In this document: in pieces, positions 43,118 to 52,114 of the stretch | How positions within the stretch are numbered: position 1 is the stretch's first letter | Layout of the letters: the number at the start of each line of letters is the position of its first letter | NCBI GenBank assembly: GCA_051656645.1 | Contig: JBOGCH010000022.1 | Location: forward strand, 1 to 64,000 | DNA: 64,000 nt | DNA from: JBOGCH01 sp051656645 | GTDB taxonomy: Bacteria; Bacteroidota; Bacteroidia; Bacteroidales; Marinifilaceae | Direction: 5' to 3' | The notes under the pieces: generated by a model | What the model saw: only the letters and a program-made list of their open reading frames with translations | What the model was told of the DNA's origin: nothing | The model's database searches: none | Translations under genes and position numbers: made by a program

Positions 43118-44641
43118 ATGACATTTAATCCAATTTCTGTCGATTTCCAATATCAATGCAAAATGGGATTTTGGTCCATTGACAGTGAGTCTAAACAAAT
43201 TATTCTATCTGAGTATCTTACAGATACACTAAATTTGCGCGTAAATAGGATTTGTTATGCGGATTTTTTAAAAATGCTTGCCGTAAACATACGCCCTTTG
43301 TTTGTTGAATATTTCAAGAATGAAAAGGACTATACGTATATTGACACAGTAATATCCGTTTTTTGTGATAACAATGAGTTCGTCCTCCGCATTTTGAAAA
43401 ACCAGGATGTAAACGCAACTGTAATCTGCGGCACTGCACACTTACTAAATAAAGAGGTTAAAACAAGGTACCGTCAATTTGGCGATTCCACATACAATTC
43501 CAAACTTCTACTTTCAAAGCTTTATGAACACAATGACAAAACTATTTCGCACTTAGTAAACTCATTGTGTAGCTTTAACCAAATAGGTATTCTTGTTTAT
43601 AATATCACTTACAATGAGCATTATAGTAATAGTCAGTGGAGAATAAATAACAATATAGAGCAATTAGATTGGTCACAAGGAATACAGCAAAAGTTTAAAT
43701 CGCTTCACCCGGAGGATAGTAGTGAACTGCATTCACTTATGGATAAACTTTACACAGGCGTCATATCTAATTTTACTTACGAATACAGAATAGTTACGGG
43801 AAATTATGACCCGCGCAGTTATAAATGGATACGTTCCCATTTTTATAGTGACATTTTAGACAATAACGAACATATTATTATTGAATTTAATATTGATATT
43901 ACCCATCTTAAGGATCATGACGATCAACTAGCAAGAATTGAGAAGAAAGCAATGGAGGTTGATAAGATGAAGAGTCATTTCATTGCCAACATTAGCCATG
44001 AAATAAGAACTCCTTTAAATGTAATTATCGGATTATCCGATGTTATTTGCGACACAGAAACACAACGAGAAAGAGATGAGTATTTGCGTCTTATAAAAAA
44101 GAGCAATCAACAGCTTTTGGGATTAGTGGATGATATTATCCGGGTTTCTCAAATTGAAACTGAACAATTTAGAGTACATTCATCATACTTTAACTTAGTC
44201 TCCCTCATTGAAGAAATTATTAATAGAGTTTCAATGCGAGTACCGGAAGATATTAAGTTTCAATTTAATCCATCGGACAAAGATTGTGTTATTTACCAAG
44301 ACAAGGATAAACTCTCTACTATATTGGTTAACCTAATTACAAATGCAACCAAATTCACAGAAAAAGGAAGCATTACTCTTAAATATAAATTATTCAATAA
44401 TTCACTACGTATAAGCGTTGATGATACGGGTATAGGTATGACACATGACCAGATGCAAGTTATTTTTAACCGATTCGTCAAATTGAATGGTTTTTCTCCT
44501 GGAAGCGGACTAGGATTATATATATGCAAGCAACTGGTTCGAAAAATGGGAGGCGATATTGGAGTCCGTTCAACCATTGGTGTTGGATCTACATTTTGGT
44601 TCCGTATTCCACTAATCCCTGCCGTAGCCACTGTGGTGTAA
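43118..44641 (+). CDS. Cytoplasmic PAS-type sensor histidine kinase
   Basis: This 507-residue protein has no membrane segment. Residues 15-110 and 150-265 look like PAS-type sensory domains (the second has 'WSQGIQQKFKSLHPEDSSEL' and 'YEYRIVTGNYDPRSYKWIRSH'). The H-box is HFIANISHEIRTPLN with H294; the ATPase has N-box NLITNATKFTEKG, G1 DDTGIGM and G2 GSGLGLYICKQLVRKMGG. No receiver or response-regulator gene is adjacent, so its partner is elsewhere. Signal unknown. Confidence 0.92.
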   Translation: MTFNPISVDFQYQCKMGFWSIDSESKQIILSEYLTDTLNLRVNRICYADFLKMLAVNIRPLFVEYFKNEKDYTYIDTVISVFCDNNEFVLRILKNQDVNATVICGTAHLLNKEVKTRYRQFGDSTYNSKLLLSKLYEHNDKTISHLVNSLCSFNQIGILVYNITYNEHYSNSQWRINNNIEQLDWSQGIQQKFKSLHPEDSSELHSLMDKLYTGVISNFTYEYRIVTGNYDPRSYKWIRSHFYSDILDNNEHIIIEFNIDITHLKDHDDQLARIEKKAMEVDKMKSHFIANISHEIRTPLNVIIGLSDVICDTETQRERDEYLRLIKKSNQQLLGLVDDIIRVSQIETEQFRVHSSYFNLVSLIEEIINRVSMRVPEDIKFQFNPSDKDCVIYQDKDKLSTILVNLITNATKFTEKGSITLKYKLFNNSLRISVDDTGIGMTHDQMQVIFNRFVKLNGFSPGSGLGLYICKQLVRKMGGDIGVRSTIGVGSTFWFRIPLIPAVATVV

Positions 44642-44666
44642 ACTGAAGGTATTTTTACTTTAATAA

Positions 44667-44709
44667 TAAAGCGAGTGTATACTTCCATTAGGAAATTACA
44701 CTCGCTTTA
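44667..44709. terminator. Bidirectional terminator between convergent genes
   Basis: AAAGCGAGTGTA (44668-44679) and TACACTCGCTTT (44697-44708) form a 12-bp perfect stem with a 17-nt loop. It serves the kinase gene and the thioredoxin gene from opposite sides. Confidence 0.9.
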
Positions 44710-44734
44710 CCATTCACTATACCAAGAGTTACTA

Positions 44735-45610
44735 CTACTGTAATAAGGTCTCAAATACTTTAGTCGTTGCCGGATCAGAAGGTCTTGTCATTCCAACATT
44801 TACAATTTTTCCTTGTGGATCAACTAGTACAAAATAAGGAATTCCTCGAATACCAAATGCATCCATAAGCGCTCTGTCATCGCGAACATTTAACTGTATA
44901 CCTCCCAATTGTTCTTTCTGAACCATATCTTTCCATTTTGTAAGATCTTTATCGCACGAAATACTTACAAATTCAATGTTTTTTCCGTGGAACTTCTCTT
45001 CCAATTTCTTTAAATGAGGAATTTCAGCACAACACGGTCCACACCATGTTGCCCAAAAATCTATATATAAATATTTCCCCTTTAACGACTCGAGCGATAC
45101 ACTTTCCTCATTTTGGTTTTTATAGGTAGCATTTGGTAGCAATTCACCGGCTGTAAGTTTCTTTGTAGTTTTCTGATTCACCTTCGTTGGATTTGTTACC
45201 GTTAACGCTTCCTTTCCAAGGCTCAATAACTGATCGGCATTTGGAGCTCCAAGTTTTTGTAATAGGATGTCACCTCCAGGTGTAAGGAAAAATAATGTAG
45301 GATATCCTTTAATTGTGTATACTGTTGCAAGTGCCTTACCAGCTTCCGTATCCATATCCATTGCTACGTTAATGTAGTTTTTATTAAAAAACTCGCCCAC
45401 TTCCTTTTGTGGAAATACTTTTTCCTTAAGCATTTTACATGGTCCACACCATGTGGTATAACAATCCAAGAAAATAGGTTTATTCTCCTTCTTAGCAAGT
45501 TCTAACACCTCATTCCAGTTTTTTGTTGTAAACTGAATACCATCCTGCGCAATGGCTTGTGTTGTAAACGTTAAGATACAAACAAGCGCTGCAAAAATCT
45601 GTTTTAACAT
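44735..45610 (-). CDS. Periplasmic double thioredoxin protein
   Basis: This 291-residue protein has a signal peptide (CILTFTTQAIAQDG) and two thioredoxin folds: WCGPC at 54-58 in a DsbD-gamma/YbbN-like domain with 'TIKGYPTLFFLTPGG', and WCGPC at 189-193 in a TlpA/ResA-like domain ending 'FGIRGIPYFVLVDPQGKIV'. Both are complete. Reducing periplasmic disulfides or cytochrome c maturation are family roles. Tandem fusion of the two types is common in Bacteroidota. Alone between terminators. Confidence 0.92.
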   Translation of the reverse strand: MLKQIFAALVCILTFTTQAIAQDGIQFTTKNWNEVLELAKKENKPIFLDCYTTWCGPCKMLKEKVFPQKEVGEFFNKNYINVAMDMDTEAGKALATVYTIKGYPTLFFLTPGGDILLQKLGAPNADQLLSLGKEALTVTNPTKVNQKTTKKLTAGELLPNATYKNQNEESVSLESLKGKYLYIDFWATWCGPCCAEIPHLKKLEEKFHGKNIEFVSISCDKDLTKWKDMVQKEQLGGIQLNVRDDRALMDAFGIRGIPYFVLVDPQGKIVNVGMTRPSDPATTKVFETLLQ

Positions 45611-45782
45611 GTCTATCGTGTTAATGGGTTAATATTATGACTGCATATTACACAAGTTTGCTGACATAGAAAAGTAAAACACCAATATTAGTATTTTTTT
45701 ATATCTTATGTTTACATACTTATAACGTCAGTATTCACTGTTTATTGTATGGTAAAGCCTATGTAAAAGCTTATCACAACGA

Positions 45783-45830
45783 AAAACGCATCCAATTGCT
45801 TCTTTTTGTAGAAGGAATGAATGCGTTTCG
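45783..45830 (-). terminator. Terminator after AsmA-like gene
   Basis: AAACGCAT pairs with ATGCGTTT, with an inner CTTCT/AGAAG hairpin. T residues follow on the minus strand. It ends the NamZ-AsmA transcript. The rest of the 237-base gap before the thioredoxin gene has no gene. Confidence 0.75.
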
Positions 45831-45847
45831 TATATACTTGTTACGTT

Positions 45848-48800
45848 TTACTGCGGCGTATGCGTAACTTGATTTAGCTTTTGTTTTATTTGTTGTTGTA
45901 CATTAAGCTTAGTACTATCAACATTGCCTTTACGAGAAGGAATAAACATATCCTTGTACTTCGCTTTAGTTATGCGGAACTTCATTTTATCCATCGTCCC
46001 GTATACATCCACTCCGGCACGGAATGGTAAAGGCGATTTAAGTATCGAGATGTGGTAATTAAAACTCATATCAATATTGTGTTTGCCACCCACTGCTGCT
46101 TGGTACCTATCAATTTCCACCAAGAATGGAAATACCTCAACCGTTCCATTTTTAATAGCCATACTCACTGAAATACTATCAATACTATTCTTTTGTTTAT
46201 TCTTAAACATCAGCATCTTAGAAATCTCTGAGAAAGTTTCACCATCCATCAGTACCAAATCATGTCCATCCATATAGGCAGCGCCGCGCAATGTAGGCAA
46301 AACAACGTTCATTGTAGAGTCAATATAGGCCTCACCCGCCATTTGAAAGTTTACAACACCTTCAAAAGATTGGAGCATTGGGAACAGTGTATCCAAGGCT
46401 GGGACCAAATGCACTAAACTATCAATACGTATATCATACATATTCATTGAAAAACCTGTATAAGCCTCCTTAGAAGTCGATGCTCTATAAAGCAGTGTGG
46501 TTTCCATATTTGCTGCAGATGAACGCATCTTTAAGTTGGATAGTTCAATGGATTGATTTTTCATTACAACTTCTCCATGAATAGAATCCATATACAATTT
46601 TCCAAAAACGGCCTGTTTTATATCCGTTTGGAATGTAAAGTCAATACGTGGAGGAACCACAAATAATGTACTTACACTATCGTAGGCAAGTGTGTCTGTA
46701 AGTGTCGAAAACACTTCCGCATTTTCATTTAATGCCAGTTTATTTTGTTCCTTTCCTTGCTCTACTTGACGTCTAAACTCTTCACCTACCCCCATTGCAT
46801 GGATTATCTGGTTACAATTCAACATGTCGGATGTTATGCGAAAATCTGCATTTAATGTTCCATCATTATACATCCAATTGGCAAGATCACGAACTGAACC
46901 TGTAAGACACAAATCCGAATCGCCAACACTTACAGTTGCCGAATCCAATTGAATAGTGTTATGAGCCAGCGTTAAACTTGTTCCCGGCATTCGCATCACC
47001 AACGGGAAGAAAGGTGTAAATGCCTCCATATTGCTTATTTGCAATTTACCATTGCTACGCCAACTCTTGTTATCCTTAGTTTGCCTTTCAAGTGCCACAT
47101 TAACGGACGCATACTCAATATTCATCATATTGGCTAAAAGTTGCGAGCGGAAACGAAGTATTGAACCGTTTAGAGTTAATACAGGCATTGTAGCATTTTT
47201 AGGCGATGGAGCCAAGCGAGCCTCTCCCGTTATTTTATCAACGCCCAATAATAAGGTATCTTTGACTATTATTTCACTCTTACCTAATTGCACATGCGTG
47301 TTTACAGTGGCAATATTATTTGTGTCCTTTAGTGGCGTTGTTGACAATTTAACAAACGTCGTATCCATTACAAGCGTTAATCTATCCTTATAACGGATAT
47401 TCAATCCGGAGAAACCTACTATACCGTTTAGCAAATCACGTCCTTGCGCCACCTTTGTATTCTTTTGATTTCCGGCAAAGCTTATCCCGGCATTTGCCCA
47501 TTTAATCATCACATCCTCTTGTGGAATGTAAAGCTCAATATCCTTCACTCCCATTGAGCCATTGGCTTTAATCATACCATAGTTACTGTTGTAAATATCC
47601 TTCAGAGTGGCTTCAGCCTTTAAATCGGCAACCATAGATCCTTTACATACAATACTATCTTGCAATGGAAAAATTTGCGTCAATTCGGTTAAATTGATAT
47701 TACCCTTAATAGAACTCTTTAAGTAGGGTTTATTAAGCACATCGTCAACATTAAGAAGTACACTTAAAGAAGTTGCTCCTCCCTTAAAAATAAATTCAGA
47801 GACTGAGATATTAGAAGGTTGCTGCCTATTCATATCCACAAAAGCATGCGCCTTAACATCCAATTTCTCTACCTGAACTGGCATCTTATCATAAGCAATT
47901 TGACCATTCTCTATTGACAAATCTGCCGTAATAATTGGAAATTTACCTTCTCCATACACGCCATTAATGTTACCCTGCAAGAGCACCATTCCTTTTACAT
48001 CCACCTTATGCTCTTTGCTTAAAATAGATGGAGGAACAAGTTCCAGAATCTTATGTAAAGATGGTATGTCAATACCATAACGCAAATTCACGTCCACCGC
48101 CTTATTATCCATTATACCGCGCAAGGTCCCACCGGCGCCCATACGTATTCCGTTAACATCAAAAACAGCTTTATTTAATTTCACCTCGTTGCTATCTCGG
48201 TTTACATTAACATCACTTTGTATTCCAAAGCGTAAGCGTTTAACTAGTAATTCTCCATTTTGCCAAATGAGAATATTCTCCGCATTAAAATCCAATCCTA
48301 AACGTGCCTGTTTATCAAACAATGCCCCATTTAAAGCCAAATTCATATCTTTAAAATCGGTATATAAATCAGTCGATCGGTCATCAAATGTCACATTCCC
48401 CTTGTTAATTACTACATTATGTAACTCTAATTTAATTTCGCGCTCTTTCTTATGTTCAATATGCTCAAGCGTATCAACAATTATTTCCGTTTTTCCATGC
48501 GCATTAGTATCTAGCGGCACAATATCCCAGTTGGGTACGCCCAATGGGGAAACATAGGCATAGATTGTCGGATTATCAAGCGTAAATTCCTTAACAATAA
48601 TACGCCCTATAATCAACTGTGGTAAATTAATTTTTGCCACACAATTTTCTACCTGTAACAACGTGTCTTGTGGTTGCTTCAAGGTTGAATCAATGGGATT
48701 AATAACGGTTAATCCTTGAACCTTGACACCTAAATCGGGGAATGTTGAAAAGAATGTCAAATCCGCCAATCGGACATCTATTCTTGCTTCAACCAATTCA

Positions 48801-48937
48801 TTCGCCTTTTTTACTATAAACGGCGTTATGCGCGTTGGTGTTAGTACCCATCTAATAAGTATTAGTAATGCAATAATCACTGCAATTGTAACTACAAGAT
48901 GTGTAAAAAACGACCACTTGATAATTCTTCTCAGCAT
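45848..48937 (-). CDS. AsmA family inner-membrane protein
   Basis: This 1029-residue protein has a single N-terminal membrane segment (HLVVTIAVIIALLILIRWVL, residues about 13-32) and a very long periplasmic beta-rich region. The N-terminal 'NELVEARIDVRLADLTFFSTFPDLGVKVQGLTV' and the C-terminal 'FEGVVNFQMAGEAYIDSTMNVVLPTLRGAAYMDGHDLVLMDGETFSEI' are typical of AsmA/AsmA_2. Related long proteins form lipid-transport bridges between the membranes; this role is inferred. It follows NamZ by 19 bases. Confidence 0.92.
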   Translation of the reverse strand: MLRRIIKWSFFTHLVVTIAVIIALLILIRWVLTPTRITPFIVKKANELVEARIDVRLADLTFFSTFPDLGVKVQGLTVINPIDSTLKQPQDTLLQVENCVAKINLPQLIIGRIIVKEFTLDNPTIYAYVSPLGVPNWDIVPLDTNAHGKTEIIVDTLEHIEHKKEREIKLELHNVVINKGNVTFDDRSTDLYTDFKDMNLALNGALFDKQARLGLDFNAENILIWQNGELLVKRLRFGIQSDVNVNRDSNEVKLNKAVFDVNGIRMGAGGTLRGIMDNKAVDVNLRYGIDIPSLHKILELVPPSILSKEHKVDVKGMVLLQGNINGVYGEGKFPIITADLSIENGQIAYDKMPVQVEKLDVKAHAFVDMNRQQPSNISVSEFIFKGGATSLSVLLNVDDVLNKPYLKSSIKGNINLTELTQIFPLQDSIVCKGSMVADLKAEATLKDIYNSNYGMIKANGSMGVKDIELYIPQEDVMIKWANAGISFAGNQKNTKVAQGRDLLNGIVGFSGLNIRYKDRLTLVMDTTFVKLSTTPLKDTNNIATVNTHVQLGKSEIIVKDTLLLGVDKITGEARLAPSPKNATMPVLTLNGSILRFRSQLLANMMNIEYASVNVALERQTKDNKSWRSNGKLQISNMEAFTPFFPLVMRMPGTSLTLAHNTIQLDSATVSVGDSDLCLTGSVRDLANWMYNDGTLNADFRITSDMLNCNQIIHAMGVGEEFRRQVEQGKEQNKLALNENAEVFSTLTDTLAYDSVSTLFVVPPRIDFTFQTDIKQAVFGKLYMDSIHGEVVMKNQSIELSNLKMRSSAANMETTLLYRASTSKEAYTGFSMNMYDIRIDSLVHLVPALDTLFPMLQSFEGVVNFQMAGEAYIDSTMNVVLPTLRGAAYMDGHDLVLMDGETFSEISKMLMFKNKQKNSIDSISVSMAIKNGTVEVFPFLVEIDRYQAAVGGKHNIDMSFNYHISILKSPLPFRAGVDVYGTMDKMKFRITKAKYKDMFIPSRKGNVDSTKLNVQQQIKQKLNQVTHTPQ

Positions 48938-48956
48938 ATCTATAACTTTGTTGTTT

Positions 48957-50105
48957 TTACTGATACAACAAATACTTTGCTCGTATTTGCATAAAATTGT
49001 TTATCTCTTCTTGCCAATCAGCCCGGATATCACTCTCGCTCATTCCCTGCTCAATTTGTTGTCTTAGGCTTGAATTTCCCGCTAATTTATTAAAAAAAGA
49101 GGTGAAAAAGGGCAACTTACCTTTGTAATTCTTATACGCCTGTATTAACCACTTAATCTCAATACGATTAGCTACTTTTATATCAGCATAATCATTTGTC
49201 AAATCCATCCCATAACACTCCTTATTCTCACATTTAGGCTGTTTACTCATCCCCGGAATCGAAATTGGCGTAAATTTATATGGCATGTTTTTTAAATCCG
49301 GATGTCCAAACACAACAAAGGGTTTATACGTTCCACGCCCCTCACTCACAACTGTTCCTTCAAATAAACATGTAGATGGATAAAGCGCAATTGCAATTGA
49401 GTCTGGCAAGTTAGGCGATGGCTTAACCGGTAAAACATATCCATCATTTCGCTTCCAATCACGGATCTGAATAACGGTTAGATTATTTTTTATTCCATTA
49501 GCTAACCATCCCTCACTATTTATCATATTAGCATATTCCCCAATGGTCATACCATACACTATGGGAACTTTATGCATTCCTACAAAAGAGCGTTGATTAG
49601 ATTGTAACACCGGCCCATCCACATAGTGAGCATGAGGATTGGGTCTATCCATAACAACAACAGGAATTCCGGCTTCTGCGCAAGCCTCCATTATGTAATG
49701 TAACGTAGAGATATAGGTATAAAATCGGACACCTACGTCTTGTATATCAAAAATCATTACCTCCACTCCCTTCAAATCCTCTAGTTGTGGTTTCTTCTTC
49801 TTGCCGTAAAGTGAAATTATAGGCAATCCTGTCCGTGCATCCTTACCATCCTTTATAGTCTCTCCAGCATCCGCATCACCTCTAAAACCATGCTCGGGGC
49901 AGTATAGCTTTGTTACATTAACACTTTTGGAAAGCAAAAAATCCACAGCATGCATATTGTTTATCATCGAAGTGTGGTTAGCCACTACTCCAACTTTCTT
50001 ATTATCAAGCAATGTTTTATAATCCTCCCAACATTCTATACCGGAGGTTTGGGCATAAATAACCGTTATCTGTAAAAAAGTTATAAGCAGGAAAAATCTT
50101 TTCAT
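48957..50105 (-). CDS. namZ: Exo-beta-N-acetylmuramidase (NamZ, DUF1343)
   Basis: This 382-residue protein has a signal peptide (LITFLQITVIYAQT) and the complete DUF1343/GH171 pattern: KKVGVVANHTSM, CPEHGFRGDADAGE, LPIISLYGKKKKP, VMIFDIQDVGVRFYTYISTLHY, VVVMDRPNP and PSPNLPDSIAIALYPSTCLFEGT. NamZ removes terminal MurNAc from peptidoglycan fragments for recycling. Spacing and direction couple it to the AsmA gene downstream. Confidence 0.95.
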   Translation of the reverse strand: MKRFFLLITFLQITVIYAQTSGIECWEDYKTLLDNKKVGVVANHTSMINNMHAVDFLLSKSVNVTKLYCPEHGFRGDADAGETIKDGKDARTGLPIISLYGKKKKPQLEDLKGVEVMIFDIQDVGVRFYTYISTLHYIMEACAEAGIPVVVMDRPNPHAHYVDGPVLQSNQRSFVGMHKVPIVYGMTIGEYANMINSEGWLANGIKNNLTVIQIRDWKRNDGYVLPVKPSPNLPDSIAIALYPSTCLFEGTVVSEGRGTYKPFVVFGHPDLKNMPYKFTPISIPGMSKQPKCENKECYGMDLTNDYADIKVANRIEIKWLIQAYKNYKGKLPFFTSFFNKLAGNSSLRQQIEQGMSESDIRADWQEEINNFMQIRAKYLLYQ

Positions 50106-50143
50106 TAATGTTGTTTTTGCGTTTAATTACTTCTTTGCAAGTG

Positions 50144-50178
50144 TATAAAAAAAGGGTGGTAAATGCAATTACCACCCT
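50144..50178 (-). terminator. Terminator after DUF4837 operon
   Basis: AGGGTGGTAA pairs with TTACCACCCT over a 6-nt loop; a seven-T run follows on the minus strand. It separates the comF-DUF4837 operon from namZ. Confidence 0.92.
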
Positions 50179-50204
50179 CATTCTTTTATATCTAGTTTAA
50201 ATAA

Positions 50205-51230
50205 CTATTTTCCATTCTCGGCTGGAACCTCCTCGCCAATAATTCCCATTGTAAATAGAATTGCCTCTACCTGACGAATCATATTACGTTTACCAGATTC
50301 CGGTGCATAAATATACCCCATCATATAAATTATACGTCCGTGCTGCTGATCCAATACAACATTTAATACATATGGGCCACCCATAAAGTCATTCTCTACC
50401 TCCCATAAGCCACGCATTAGTATCGCGTAATTCTCTCCATTATAGTTGTAGCTTTGTACGCTAGTCTGAGTTTTTGTATCCAATGCCATGTACGAATTCT
50501 TAGCTGGGCCCGGAATATATGCTTTCAACTCTTCGTTTACACGATCAAGAATAACCTGATAATTAAGTTGCGACTGATCCGTATATTTCTCTTGAAAAAA
50601 GATAAGACCTTTACTATCCACTCTCGTTTCAGAAGAGATCCATACAAAATTATTTGTATCCTTATTTATTCGGTATTGGTCCGGACAATTTAATACAAGA
50701 TTATACTTGTTCTTAAACAGGTTAAATATCTTTGTACTAGAGCTCTTTTTATACGCCGATGTCCATCGATCACGTTCTGCCTTCAGGAAAACTCCCATAA
50801 TAACGCTCTTCTTCGCATTAAATATCTTATAGAAAGCTTCGGCATTCGGTGCGCGGAATTCAAAAACCTTTTGCGATTGAGACCACGGACTTTCACGATG
50901 TACGAATGATGCCGTATCAACTTTTGGAGTAATGTCCACCATAATTACACTACGATGCGACTTAACATCACGCTTAAAGTTTGCAGGAGGCAGATTTATC
51001 AAATCAAACATAGGCTCCGGTTGTGGCAGTCCTATTTGCTCTTGTCCAAAATATTGTTTTAGCGTATCACCAATGGGTCCATTCCATTGTTCACTGTGCA
51101 TAATCACCAATATTTCATTCGCAGCACCGGTTACCGGAGGCAATACCGTTTTGTGCGAGCCTTCACCGCATGACACTAAACACATTGCAGCCATGCAAAT
51201 CATTATCAGTTTCGAGTAAACTTGTTTCAT
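50205..51230 (-). CDS. DUF4837 lipoprotein
   Basis: This 341-residue lipoprotein (C21 in CLVSCGEG) matches DUF4837: GAANEILVIMHSEQWNGPIGDTLKQYFGQEQIGLPQPEPMFDL and later 'FVWISSETRVDSKGLIFFQEKYTD', 'GPYVLNVVLDQQHGRIIYMMGYIYAPESGKRNMIRQVEAIL'. The function is unknown. The family is restricted to Bacteroidota and is usually found beside DUF3108, Ig-like and ComF genes, as here. It is the last gene of that operon. Confidence 0.9.
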   Translation of the reverse strand: MKQVYSKLIMICMAAMCLVSCGEGSHKTVLPPVTGAANEILVIMHSEQWNGPIGDTLKQYFGQEQIGLPQPEPMFDLINLPPANFKRDVKSHRSVIMVDITPKVDTASFVHRESPWSQSQKVFEFRAPNAEAFYKIFNAKKSVIMGVFLKAERDRWTSAYKKSSSTKIFNLFKNKYNLVLNCPDQYRINKDTNNFVWISSETRVDSKGLIFFQEKYTDQSQLNYQVILDRVNEELKAYIPGPAKNSYMALDTKTQTSVQSYNYNGENYAILMRGLWEVENDFMGGPYVLNVVLDQQHGRIIYMMGYIYAPESGKRNMIRQVEAILFTMGIIGEEVPAENGK

Positions 51231-51245
51231 TTTATTATCGTTTTA

Positions 51246-52037
51246 TTAATCTTCCTTTTTATAAAGCGGAGCATCATACAGCTCTATTTTGTCCGGATCT
51301 ATAATTCCTTTTACAGAACCTACCAATATCTTTGATTCCACCATCATAGGAATACGGTTTTCATCCATTGATATCCACACCTTCATTGTCTCCCCACCAA
51401 CAAAAACATCACCTTTTACAAGTAATGGCGAGAACACATAACAATCATATTTCTTTCTATTAATACGTATTGTATCCGTACCCAGATAACGAATGTATAG
51501 ATTAAATATATCATTATCGAGTAGTATGCGAATTGGTATTTTGTCATCTACCTTAAACGAGCCAAAATCTAACGTTCTTGCTTTCCATGCAACAGACAGC
51601 ATATCAAACGTCTCTGGTTGAAGCTGGATTGTATCCAAACGTTTATACCTATCAATTTTGTGTATCGTTGCATGCACCTTATTATTCGGATAATCAAATG
51701 TATAATCAAACGTTTTATGATATTTTCCTTCATGCGCTTTACGTATAAACTCATAAGGTAAATAATTGTCCGGATTATAATGTGATACCAGCGTATCCCG
51801 CACTTTAAAAATCCAATCGCGCGATGGTATTGACTGTCCTGTGGCAAACAGTTCTACTGCATTAGGGTATTTGGTTGAACGGCTTACTTTGAATTCAACA
51901 AATCCCGCTTTTACCCATACCACACCCCAATTATAGTAGCCGGTGTAGTATAACTTTTTTATCTCCTTAAGTTCAGGTTGCGCAACTAATGTCCCGGAGG
52001 TCATTAGTAGTAAAAAGAGTAACCGCAAATGTCTCAT
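51246..52037 (-). CDS. DUF3108 secreted protein
   Basis: This 263-residue protein has a signal peptide (LFLLLMTSGTLVAQ) and a beta-barrel-like DUF3108 domain: 'YNWGVVWVKAGFVEFKVSRS', 'IPSRDWIFKVRDTLVSHYNPD', 'IRILLDNDIFNLYIRYLGTDTI', 'VGGETMKVWISMDENRIPMMVESKILVGSVKGII'. Family function is unknown but is probably envelope-related. It is in the operon with the Ig-like protein and DUF4837, spaced 15 and about 80 bases away. Confidence 0.88.
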   Translation of the reverse strand: MRHLRLLFLLLMTSGTLVAQPELKEIKKLYYTGYYNWGVVWVKAGFVEFKVSRSTKYPNAVELFATGQSIPSRDWIFKVRDTLVSHYNPDNYLPYEFIRKAHEGKYHKTFDYTFDYPNNKVHATIHKIDRYKRLDTIQLQPETFDMLSVAWKARTLDFGSFKVDDKIPIRILLDNDIFNLYIRYLGTDTIRINRKKYDCYVFSPLLVKGDVFVGGETMKVWISMDENRIPMMVESKILVGSVKGIIDPDKIELYDAPLYKKED

Positions 52038-52114
52038 AAGTCTTCAATTTCAATTGTTTTAGTGAATTTCCCAATCTCCTTATCTCGCTCTCCGGTACTC
52101 TCTTACTTGGGGTT